Below are positions 29,564-38,151 of a stretch of 64,000 nucleotides of DNA, piece by piece. The stretch covers positions 1 through 64,000 of the forward strand of contig JABYQU010000062.1 of the NCBI GenBank assembly GCA_022264855.1, read 5' to 3'. The notes below the pieces were generated by a model. The model saw only the letters and a program-made list of their open reading frames with translations. It did not search any database and had not been told where the DNA came from. Position 1 is the stretch's first letter, and each line of letters opens with the position of its first letter. Source of the stretch: Lenzites betulinus (lineage: Eukaryota; Basidiomycota; Agaricomycetes; Polyporales; Polyporaceae). The position numbers and the translations under genes were made by a program.

Positions 29564-32500
29564 CCGGGAGCAAACCAGAAGTCCCGGAGCTCCCGGCGAC
29601 ACCAGGGACTCAGGCACCCGATACGGGGGCTCCGAAGCACGTCCGTCTCAAGGACGGCGTGTGGATACCCAAGCTTGCTGGTGCCCCGCGTTTCCGACTC
29701 TCATCTCATGTTCATGCATCTCCCTTTTCGCCCGACCATTTCTTTCTCTCCGTCTCACTCTCGTTTCCTAACCATAAAACAATACGTACATATGCTCTCG
29801 TCGACTCGGGCGCCACCGCGTCCTGTATCTCTCTTTCCTTTGCTAATCGCCACGGACTACCTCGCCGTCTGAAGGACGAGCCCGTCCCAATCACCGCGGT
29901 TGATGATCGGCCAATAGCCTCTGGCTTCGTTACTCACGATGTCGTCACCTCCCTCCGTGTACAGACTCACTCGGAGACGATCGCCCTTGGCGTCGTCTCC
30001 GTCCCTTACCCCGTAATTCTAGGTCTTGACTGGCTGCAACGCCACAATCCGTCCATCGACTGGGTTCGCCGCTCGCTGGCACTCAACTGCTGCGGCGTTA
30101 ACTCCGTACACCCATCCTCTGTTCTCGGTCATGGCGCAAGCCTGGTCACCCCTCCTGCCTTCGTCTCGTCTCTACACGCATCGTCTTTGACGTCGGTCGG
30201 CCTGGGCCTCGGTCTTCGCGGCCGCGTCCTCACAACTGCGCACCCTGACTCCATTGCGCGCTCTGATCAAGCCGCGAATCCGCCTCTTCCGCGAGGTCAC
30301 TTGTTCCTGTCTGCTACGACACTCCCTTGGCATGCCCTCCGTCCCCCGACTCCGTTCGCCTCTGGCTTGGGCCTCGGTCTTCGTCAAGCGCATCCGATCC
30401 CGTCCATCCCTCTGCTCTCTCCTGCTCTTGTTCCACCTGCGTCAGCGTCCCAGGGCCCCGGTCTTGTCGCATCTAGCACCCCACAGGTCATGGCAAGCCT
30501 AGGCCTCGGTCTACGCCCACCGACACCACCCTTCGCCTCCGTCTCCTCACCTTCGTTTCCATTCCCCGTCGCTCCTTCCACTCCCAACGCCCCATCCGCA
30601 CCGCTCGATATCTCCATGATCGGCTCGCGGCGCTTCCGCAAGTTTGCCCACAACAACCCGAGTGGTGCGCTCTGGTATCACCCACTCGGCACCCCTGGCT
30701 ACACCATAGCGGCTGCTCGACTCGACACCCCCAGCACGGCTGTACCGCCTTCGCCCACTGCTACTCCCGACCCTCTCCCTGAGCCGCCGCCTCCCGTCGA
30801 CTTCCTCGAGCACGTGCCTAAGAAATATCACAGTTACGCCTCCGTGTTCTCCCCGGTTGACGTCGAGAAGCTGCCTCCGCATCGCGACGGTTTCGACATG
30901 TCTATTGACCTCGAGGACGACCAGAAACCGCCATTTGGTCCTCTCTACCACCTCTCTGCGCTCGAGCGTCAGACGCTCTTCGATTACATCGAGGAGAACC
31001 TGCGCAAGGGCTTCATTCGCCGCTCAACATCCTCTGCTGCCTCCCCCGTTCTGTTTGTGCGCAAGAAGACTGGCGAGTTGCGCTTATGCGTGGACTACCG
31101 CGGTCTGAACGCAATCACGAAGAAGAACCGATATCCCCTTCCTCTCCTCGACGATCTTCTCGACCGCGTCCAAGGCTGCAAGGTCTTCTCCGTCATCGAC
31201 CTCAAGAATGCGTTCAACCTCATTCGCATTCGCGAAGGTGACGAATGGAAGACCGCATTCCGCACGCACCTCGGCTTGTTCGAGTATACAGTTATGCCTT
31301 TCGGTTTGACTAATGCCCCCGGCACGTTCCAGGCATATATCCAGGACACCCTACGCGACCTGCTTGACGTCGTGTGCGTGGTATACATTGACGACATACT
31401 CATCTTCTCTCGCACACAGGAGGAACACGATGAGCACGTCAAGCTTGTGCTCGAACGCCTGCGCGACGCCGGCCTCTTCGCGAACGCGAAGAAGTGCGAG
31501 TTCGACCGCTCTGAGGTCGAGTATCTCGGATACCTCATCGGAGCGGACGGCGTCAAGATGCACTCGCGCAAGCTCGACACCATCGCCAACTGGCCCCGCC
31601 CATCCTCAATGCGGGATGTACAGTCGTTCCTCGGTTTTACTAACTTTTATCGTCGCTTCATAGACAACTACGCACGGATCGTTGTGCCCCTCAACCGGCT
31701 CACCAAGAAGTCCACTCGGGACACTCCATTTGAGTTCCCGACGGACGCCGTTGATGCATTCGAGTCCCTCAAGCGTGCGTTCCTGTCAGAACCCATTCTC
31801 CGCCACTTCGACCCCAGCCTGCCGTCAACGCTCGCCACGGACGCCTCCGACTTCGCCATCGCCGGCGTCCTCCACCAACCTGACACAGACGGCCTCCTTC
31901 ACCCCGTCGCGTTCTTCTCCCGCAAGCTGTCGCCCGCGGAGATTAACTATGAAGTATACGACAAGGAGCTCCTCGCCGTCGTGGAATCGTTCCGTGACAT
32001 GCGTGCGTGGCTCATCGGCACCGACACGCCCGTCTCCGTCGTGTCAGATCACAAAAATCTTGAGTATTTCATGTCCTCTCGAGTCCTGAACCGCCGTCAA
32101 GCGCGGTGGTCTATGTTTCTTTCTGAGTTCAACTTCGTCTTGTCGTACTCACCCGGTTTGAAGAACCCCGCAGACGCACCCTCTCGACGTGCGGACTTCG
32201 CGCCTCGAGAGGGGGATGACGTCCTGCATGAGAACCGTAAGGTGTTGCTGACGCCTGCACACACAGCACCTCTATTCACGCAAGACGCTGCGTCCGCACG
32301 CAAGCCGATTCAAGTCGCCGCCATCACAGCACTCGCTGCCGACCACTCTGCGTTTCAAGAGCGATACAAGATCGCGATTCGTGCAGACCAAGAGTGGCGC
32401 AACGCGATTCAGCGCGAAGACCCAGCATTCACCGTCCAGGACGACCTCGTCTTTCATGACGGTCTCCTTTTCATTCCACTTCCCCTGCGCGCTGACATTC

Positions 32501-34077
32501 TCCGCCTTCGGCACGACTCTCCCCCCGCAGGTCACCCCGGTCGCAGACGCACACTCACGTCTGTCAAGCGCGACTACTCGTGGCCTGGCATCGCGACCTA
32601 CGTTCGCAAGTACGTTGCTGCATGCGACGTCTGCGGTAGGATCAAGATGCCTCGCCACAAGCCCTTCGGCCTCCTCCAACCCCTCGACATCCCCCTCCGG
32701 CCATGGCAGGCGCTGACGATGGACTTCATTGTCAAGCTGCCTCGTTCGCATGGGTACGACTCGATATGGGTTGTTTGCGATCGCTTGACGCGATATGCGC
32801 ATTTCGTACCCTGCAACGAGACGCTTGATGCGCCCGGTCTTGCCTGGCTTTTCCTCGACCGAATCGTACGCTACCACGGCATCCCCGACTCCATTGTTTC
32901 CAACCGCGGCTCGACGTTTGTCTCGCAGTTCTGGCGCGAGCTCGCTCGGCACCTGCAGACCGATCTCAAGCACTCAACCGCCTACCACCCTCAGACAGAC
33001 GGCCTGACCGAACGCACCAACCAGACTCTTGAGACCTACCTGCGTGCGTATGTTTCGTACCAGCAGGACGACTGGGTCGATTATCTTCCACTTGCCGAGT
33101 TTGCATTCAATAACGCCGTCAACCTCTCCACCAACCAATCCCTGTTCTATGCCAATTATGGCTTCCACCCCAGCTTCGAGCCTCGGTTGGCCGACCCCGT
33201 CTCCGTCCCGGGTGCCGCTGATCTTGCAACGCGACTTAGCCGTCTTCACGACGAACTGCGCGCCGAGTTGAAGCACGCCCAGGAGCGCCAGGCTCGCAAC
33301 TACAATAGACGCGTTTCGGACGCGCCTGTCTACAATCCTGGCGATCTTGTCTGGCTCCTCCGCCGCAACATCAAGACCACCCGTCCCTCCGACAAACTCG
33401 ACCACCGTCGTCTCGGTCCTTTCCCTATCCATTCCCGGCTCTCTCCACTCGTCTACAAGCTCTCGCTCCCTTCCTATCTCTCTTGCCTCCACCCAGTCTT
33501 CCATGTGTCCCTTCTCGAACCCTACCATTCCTCACCCGAATTCCACGCCCCCTCTGAACCTGTTCCCTTCGGCCTTGACGTCTCCGACTCTACCCCACTT
33601 GCTCTCAAGGCCGTCCTCGACTCCCGGAAGCTCGGCCAACGCTACGAGTACCTCGTAAGTTGGCAGGGTCTCTCCGAGGACGAGAACGCCTGGATACCAC
33701 TCTCCGACTTCCCCACTACCTCCAATGAGCTCCTCGAGCGCTTCCATCGCCGACATCCTCGAGCTCCCCGTCCCCCGCACGCCTTATTCAATTCCACAAT
33801 GCATGCTATTCCATTGGCTACTGATAATTCTACTTCTATTCCTTCACAGCTCGCCTCGTCTACTCCGCCCGTCGCTCCCTCTCCGCATCCCGCCTCAGCC
33901 GCTCCGCCCATCCCCTCCTCGTCGCACCCTGCCGCATCCGTCGTCCCACACGCCGCTCCGCGCCCGCGCTCTCCGCCGCCCATCCGCGAAGACCCACGCG
34001 TGTTCTACACGCCGCCGACGCAGACCACGCTCCGCTCGGGGCGCGTGTCTCGTCCGCCGCCTCGTCCCGATGCGTGA
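29554..34077 (+). CDS. pol: Pol: protease, reverse transcriptase, RNase H, integrase, chromodomain
   Basis: The frame is open from before 29515 to the stop at 34077 and is probably made as a Gag-Pol fusion by -1 slippage. Motifs in order: aspartic protease ALVDSGATASCIS; a long Pro/Ser linker with three GLGLR motifs; reverse transcriptase (RLCVDYRGLNAIT, VYIDDILIFSR); RNase H (ATDASDFAIAGVL); integrase zinc finger (H-x6-H...CDVC); integrase core (LTMDFIVKLP, SIVSNRGSTFVSQFW, HPQTDGLTERTNQTLE); and chromodomain (YEYLVSWQGLSEDENAWIP). The second catalytic Asp of the integrase triad, normally in IVSDRG, is Asn here. All other catalytic residues that I can place are present. Confidence 0.93.
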   Translation, partial: KSIAGSKPEVPELPATPGTQAPDTGAPKHVRLKDGVWIPKLAGAPRFRLSSHVHASPFSPDHFFLSVSLSFPNHKTIRTYALVDSGATASCISLSFANRHGLPRRLKDEPVPITAVDDRPIASGFVTHDVVTSLRVQTHSETIALGVVSVPYPVILGLDWLQRHNPSIDWVRRSLALNCCGVNSVHPSSVLGHGASLVTPPAFVSSLHASSLTSVGLGLGLRGRVLTTAHPDSIARSDQAANPPLPRGHLFLSATTLPWHALRPPTPFASGLGLGLRQAHPIPSIPLLSPALVPPASASQGPGLVASSTPQVMASLGLGLRPPTPPFASVSSPSFPFPVAPSTPNAPSAPLDISMIGSRRFRKFAHNNPSGALWYHPLGTPGYTIAAARLDTPSTAVPPSPTATPDPLPEPPPPVDFLEHVPKKYHSYASVFSPVDVEKLPPHRDGFDMSIDLEDDQKPPFGPLYHLSALERQTLFDYIEENLRKGFIRRSTSSAASPVLFVRKKTGELRLCVDYRGLNAITKKNRYPLPLLDDLLDRVQGCKVFSVIDLKNAFNLIRIREGDEWKTAFRTHLGLFEYTVMPFGLTNAPGTFQAYIQDTLRDLLDVVCVVYIDDILIFSRTQEEHDEHVKLVLERLRDAGLFANAKKCEFDRSEVEYLGYLIGADGVKMHSRKLDTIANWPRPSSMRDVQSFLGFTNFYRRFIDNYARIVVPLNRLTKKSTRDTPFEFPTDAVDAFESLKRAFLSEPILRHFDPSLPSTLATDASDFAIAGVLHQPDTDGLLHPVAFFSRKLSPAEINYEVYDKELLAVVESFRDMRAWLIGTDTPVSVVSDHKNLEYFMSSRVLNRRQARWSMFLSEFNFVLSYSPGLKNPADAPSRRADFAPREGDDVLHENRKVLLTPAHTAPLFTQDAASARKPIQVAAITALAADHSAFQERYKIAIRADQEWRNAIQREDPAFTVQDDLVFHDGLLFIPLPLRADILRLRHDSPPAGHPGRRRTLTSVKRDYSWPGIATYVRKYVAACDVCGRIKMPRHKPFGLLQPLDIPLRPWQALTMDFIVKLPRSHGYDSIWVVCDRLTRYAHFVPCNETLDAPGLAWLFLDRIVRYHGIPDSIVSNRGSTFVSQFWRELARHLQTDLKHSTAYHPQTDGLTERTNQTLETYLRAYVSYQQDDWVDYLPLAEFAFNNAVNLSTNQSLFYANYGFHPSFEPRLADPVSVPGAADLATRLSRLHDELRAELKHAQERQARNYNRRVSDAPVYNPGDLVWLLRRNIKTTRPSDKLDHRRLGPFPIHSRLSPLVYKLSLPSYLSCLHPVFHVSLLEPYHSSPEFHAPSEPVPFGLDVSDSTPLALKAVLDSRKLGQRYEYLVSWQGLSEDENAWIPLSDFPTTSNELLERFHRRHPRAPRPPHALFNSTMHAIPLATDNSTSIPSQLASSTPPVAPSPHPASAAPPIPSSSHPAASVVPHAAPRPRSPPPIREDPRVFYTPPTQTTLRSGRVSRPPPRPDA

Positions 34078-34268
34078 TGCCCGGGTGTTGAGACCGGGAT
34101 CGCACATGCGTCGCGGCGAGGTCGCGCGCTGTTGTCCGCGGTGTCGCCGGTCTTCAGCCGGGAACTGTGCGCACAGTGTCGCGCCGCGCGCGTCGAGTCT
34201 CGAGGCCGCCAGCCGCTAGCTGGGGATCGCGCTTGCATGCGTCGCGCCCTCCCTTGAGGAGGAGGTAG

Positions 34269-34576
34269 TGTAACGGCGCGCCCGCACGTTACACGAGCCC
34301 TCGGGTTTGGGCCTTCGGGCCACGGTCTATCTTAGTTAGTAACGGTCTCTGCTTCGCATTAGTTTCCCTTTTTGGTAGTTTACATCGCTCGTCCGGCCTC
34401 GGTGCCTCAGCCACTATCACGCCAGCGTTTCCGTTCGTTCCCGAACTCCGTAGTTACCCACCCGCGTTCTGTTTGTATGTCTCCGTCTGACCAACACCAG
34501 TACCCGCTGGCCCTTCTCTCACTCGCTCGCCGCCTGTGCTTGCCTCGCCCGCCCTGCTTGCCCGCCGGCCGTTACA
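34269..34576 (+). repeat. 3' LTR
   Basis: This is a 308-bp copy of the 5' LTR with the same TGTAACGG...CCGTTACA ends and no visible difference. A purine-rich tract precedes it. Confidence 0.95.
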
Positions 34577-34581
34577 TGCTA

Positions 34582-35969
34582 TCTGCCAAAATAACGGAGA
34601 CCTGCCGGCGCAGGGAGAACTTTGAAGAGACACCAGTGGCTAATCTATACTAATTTATTACCTGCAGCGTTCAGGCACTATGGTGGAGTGGTTGATGTGT
34701 GCGACGATGTGCGACGATGTGCGAGAGTGTTCTGTGTTTATCACGGTTAAAATACGTTCGACGAATTTTTTGGGCTAGCTGTATACGTATCGCAGAATTC
34801 CCCTCCCTATAGCGTGCAATCCGGCCATCTGGCTCTTTTTACTGTAAAATCGGCATGGACAAGAGGCAAATTCGCGAACGAGAACAGCATTAATGGCACG
34901 CCGCCGGTGCCAGGTGCGGCAGGCGCGTTGACAAATATATATGACTCAGCCTTCCACTGGTATCTCACAAGCCTTGTTGGCTTTCTGATTTCTACACGAT
35001 CAGACACTGGAATACCACTGACCTGTCTACCTGTGGATTTCCGCGGCTCCCTGTCTGGCAGTGTAGCGTCCACCCGTCCGCTGCCATCCTCTCCTCATCG
35101 CCACCACCACGGGTACCCGCGATGGGTCGTACCACGGCCCTACGATGGCTACCCTTCCTTCCTGACCCCGTATCCCCGCATTCATCACCTCGACGGCCAC
35201 CTTCTTGCAGGGTCTGATCATTGTTAGGTGCAATATGCCGTCTCCTTCTCCCCCTTCATCGCCTTACGAGTGTGTTCACTCACCGCAGGGTATTGTACAT
35301 ATGTGGCACATGCGTGTAGGCTGGCCAGCTCGGGCGGTTGGACCTGAACGACCCGCCGCGAGGACGTGCTCTGCCAGGTCATCGAGAGGTTCGAGAAGCC
35401 CGGCGGGGGGCATGCGAATATTGCAAAACGTGCATGGAGGTTGGGCGGACGGCGCGTGCGACGCAGGTGAGTACTCACGGATATACGTGTGGCAGCGATT
35501 CACCGACAATCGCACTTGTGAGTCGCCCTCGCCCTCCCAGCGGCTACATCCTCCCCCGCGTCCTCGCGTGCCCCAGGTGACGGCCATCCGTCTTGAACAC
35601 GTCCCTGGAGGCCCCCGATGTCCCTGCTCACGCCCACGCCCACGCCCGGATGCCCTTGGGGGCGCACCCCGCCCGGCCGCACATAAAGTATTCGCGAACT
35701 CATCGGACAGCGCAGCGCGGCCGTATATATGCGCGGTGAACCTCGGCACGTGGGCGTGCGTGGCCAACCAGCCTCCTCCGACCACCATCCACTGCCCACC
35801 TTCCCCCTTCACCTTTGCCAGACAGCCCCGGTGCTGGGCTCGGCGGCAACACCCCGTTCCCCTCTCTCGCGCCTTCTCTCAGCAATATTCCCGCGTCCGC
35901 CCCGCCTTCCGCCCTACCTTCCGCCTCGCCTTCTGCCGCTACCTTCCACCGCACCCGCCTGTCCTCCCG
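34582..35969. other. Unassigned sequence between retrotransposon and duplicated block
   Basis: These 1.4 kb have no counterpart in the left arm. Near 34677 the sequence TGGTGGAGTGGTTGATGTGTG resembles the A-box segment of the tRNA-like element, followed by two and a half copies of GTGCGACGAT. From 35330 to 35450 a short plus-strand stretch looks coding (LGRLDLNDPP, then EDVLCQVIERFEKP after a frame change), but I cannot identify it. No gene is supported. Confidence 0.4.
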
Positions 35970-36344
35970 CCCCGATGGTACGGATTCTCGCACTTCATTG
36001 TCTGCGTGTCCCAGGTGATCTCGACGTTCCTGCGCACGACCATTATATCGTGCACAACTACACTGTCGATGACGAGGAGGCTGGACAAGACTAGCGCGAT
36101 GTAACAATTACGTTATCGGATTGTGGACGACGCTCTGTCCCACGAGGCAAGACCACCCGAGCAGTACGACAGCAGTCACAGCCCGCCTCGCCACTCTCTT
36201 GTTTCTCGTGCTAGCAACGTGTACTCGGACCGGGGTATCTGTTTTTGTGTATGCTGCTGCTGCGGAAGCTTCCGTATTCTTCTGGTGCTGGTGCTTGCGC
36301 CTCTTGTTGTGCGACTGAGGCTGTGTTCCTTCTCCGTGGCGTCG

Positions 36345-36350
36345 TATATA
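36345..36350 (+). promoter_or_regulatory. TATA box of the right membrane protein gene
   Basis: CGTCGTATATAACGGGCG lies about 95 bases upstream of the ATG at 36445 and corresponds to the element upstream of the left copy. Confidence 0.5.
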
Positions 36351-36444
36351 ACGGGCGTGAACAGCGCAGGAGGAGAGCCAGGACAGCTCTACGCACCGTT
36401 CTTCCGCCCTCCGCCTCTTCAGATTACCTCGCTCTCCCATCAGG

Positions 36445-37368
36445 ATGTCTCAGGAATCGCTGCCCATGTACACCATTGTCGATGAGGCGGCGGCGGAAAG
36501 CCTCCATCAAGAGGAGCTCTGCGCGTCTCTCGGGCAGAAATCCAACACCTTCAAGTGGTTCTTCACCAGCGCAAAGGCCGCGCCACCCAAATACGCACGC
36601 CTCCCAGACTCAGATGAGGACGACATGGAAAGAGGGCTCCTCTCCCCTGACAGTACGAGTGCCCCCTCCCCCCCTACCTTCGCCGCGCCACCACCACCGG
36701 CTCAGTCGCTATCCAGCGCAAGTGACGCCCCGGTAAGCGGCCACAGCGTGCTGGCCGAGTGTGTGTACGCCGCGGTGTGGTACGTCCGCATGCTGCTGCT
36801 GTACGCGCTCGTCGGCGCGGGCGTCGCATGCTTCGCGAGCCTCTTCTTCCTGGTCATCGCGGCGTTCACAGGGCTCTTCGCCGTCGAGGCCATCTCGCGC
36901 CTCTCACAGGGCACAGCGCTCGCCGCGTGCGCTGCTGGGGGCGCGCTCGTCGGCGTGCTCGTCGGCGCAGGCGCGTGGGTTGTGTTGTGCGTGCGCATGG
37001 TGTGCGCTGCGCGCCGCGACGCGCTGGTCCGGGCGAAGCGCATCCCGCCGCCGCCGCCGAAGAGGGATCTGGGCGACGACGTGGCGTGGGTGGATGAGGA
37101 CGAGATGTACGAGCTGCAGTGGGGGATGGTGTTCGTGGCGCCGCTGGCGAGCGGGTTCGGGCTTGCGCTCGGGCTTGCGGTCGTGCCCTCGCTCGCGGCG
37201 GCGGCGGCGGAGGCGGGTTACAGCGCGTGGCTGGCGATCGGTGCAGGGTTCTGGGGGCTGGGCGTGTTGCTTGCGCCGGGCATTGTGGGCGCGGTGATCA
37301 GGACGCTCGCAGACTGCTCCCCGCTCGACGGTTTCGCCGGCGCGTACTGTTGCTGCGGCGACTGCTAG
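36445..37368 (+). CDS. Polytopic membrane protein of unknown function, right-arm copy (307 aa)
   Basis: This intact single-exon paralogue of the gene at 7603-8547 begins MSQESLPMYTIVDEAAAESL. The Ser/Pro-rich N-terminal region has several indels against the left copy, while the hydrophobic segments (VLAECVYAAVWYVRMLLLYA, AACAAGGALVGVLVGAGAW, MVFVAPLASGFGLALGLAVV) and the RAKRIPPPPPKR loop are kept. The C-terminus is changed (GAYCCCGDC instead of GAYCFCFSHP). It is the only gene of the right arm that remains open from end to end, and it keeps a TATA box. The function is unknown. Confidence 0.75.
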   Translation: MSQESLPMYTIVDEAAAESLHQEELCASLGQKSNTFKWFFTSAKAAPPKYARLPDSDEDDMERGLLSPDSTSAPSPPTFAAPPPPAQSLSSASDAPVSGHSVLAECVYAAVWYVRMLLLYALVGAGVACFASLFFLVIAAFTGLFAVEAISRLSQGTALAACAAGGALVGVLVGAGAWVVLCVRMVCAARRDALVRAKRIPPPPPKRDLGDDVAWVDEDEMYELQWGMVFVAPLASGFGLALGLAVVPSLAAAAAEAGYSAWLAIGAGFWGLGVLLAPGIVGAVIRTLADCSPLDGFAGAYCCCGDC

Positions 37369-37714
37369 GTGGGTCCCATTTGTGTCCTCTCGTGTGGTTT
37401 GGGGTCTGACGAGTGTGGTAGATCCCTGACACCACGCGCGCGTCCAGACTGTACATGTGGGGTGCACACCCTTTGGCAAGCTTAAGCTGAACGTGCATTT
37501 TACCTTGACTGCCGCCTCCGATATGCCCCCGTCGCCTTGCTCTTGTGTATTCGGACGCTGTTCCTTGCTAGTGTTTTGCAATGTTTTACCAGGTAGTAAT
37601 GGCTATCCCCATCGTGTTGAATATATGCTGTATGCACGTACATCTTGGAGTGCAAGGGAGTGAATAGGTGTGTACATTGCAGAAGAGGCCTACTCTAGCG
37701 TGTGGTGTGCTAGT

Positions 37715-37935
37715 ACATAAGTATCCGCCACACGGGTCACATATCCAGTATACGCCGCTCTCACTGCCACCAGGCGGCGTAGCTGACGGCGCTCATGGGC
37801 ACAACCTTGAGGTACCCGATTGTGAGCCCGACGTAGAAGCTGCGCCAATTCTCGCCCCAGCGCGGCCAGCGGTCGGGGCGCGTGAGGCCGCCAACCTGCA
37901 TGCGCCGGCGGACGACCTCGAACGTGTAGAAGATG
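37715..37935 (-). pseudogene. Broken duplicate of the carrier 3' end
   Basis: The minus strand encodes [20 protein letters not shown] and [20 protein letters not shown], matching the end of the carrier at 6048-7229. About ten codons in the middle are deleted and the last codons (QWERRILDL) are lost. Homology stops abruptly at the FEVV codons, and the rest of the carrier is absent. Confidence 0.9.
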
Positions 37936-38151
37936 TAGCAAATCCTACCCTTCCGCCGTGCGCACGCTCGCGCGATGCCTTGCCGATACACTACCATCGG
38001 TCCAGTGCGTGGGGCACGATGCGTCGGAAAGTCATGCGGCGCGACGCTTCACATGATATGGGGTATAACGAGCATCTAACGCAGACTGCATTGCATATGC
38101 ATCAAACGAAAGCTTCTTCATGCGATATGCTCAGCAGGTTGCCTCCACATC

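Larger units (their letters stand above)
27882..34576 (+). mobile_element. Complete Ty3/gypsy LTR retrotransposon (chromovirus)
   Basis: Two 308-bp LTRs flank gag and pol, and TGCTA target duplications (27877-27881 and 34577-34581) flank the LTRs. Pol order is protease, reverse transcriptase, RNase H, integrase, chromodomain, which defines the chromovirus branch of Ty3/gypsy. A purine-rich tract (GAGGAGGAGGTAG) touches the 3' LTR. The LTRs look identical base for base, so insertion is recent compared with the duplication it sits in. Confidence 0.95.
20284..37935 (+). repeat. Inverted segmental duplication, right arm, interrupted by transposons
   Basis: Homology to the left arm comes in blocks in conserved order: the ORC1 3' exon (20284-20545), gene X (20833 to about 26850), upstream region plus membrane protein gene (35970-37700) and the carrier 3' end (37715-37935). 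The interruptions are a TIR element (23900-26011), a short TIR element (26992-27235), an LTR retrotransposon (27882-34576) and unplaced sequence (27236-27881, 34582-35969). At both ends the homology stops inside a gene. Confidence 0.85.
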
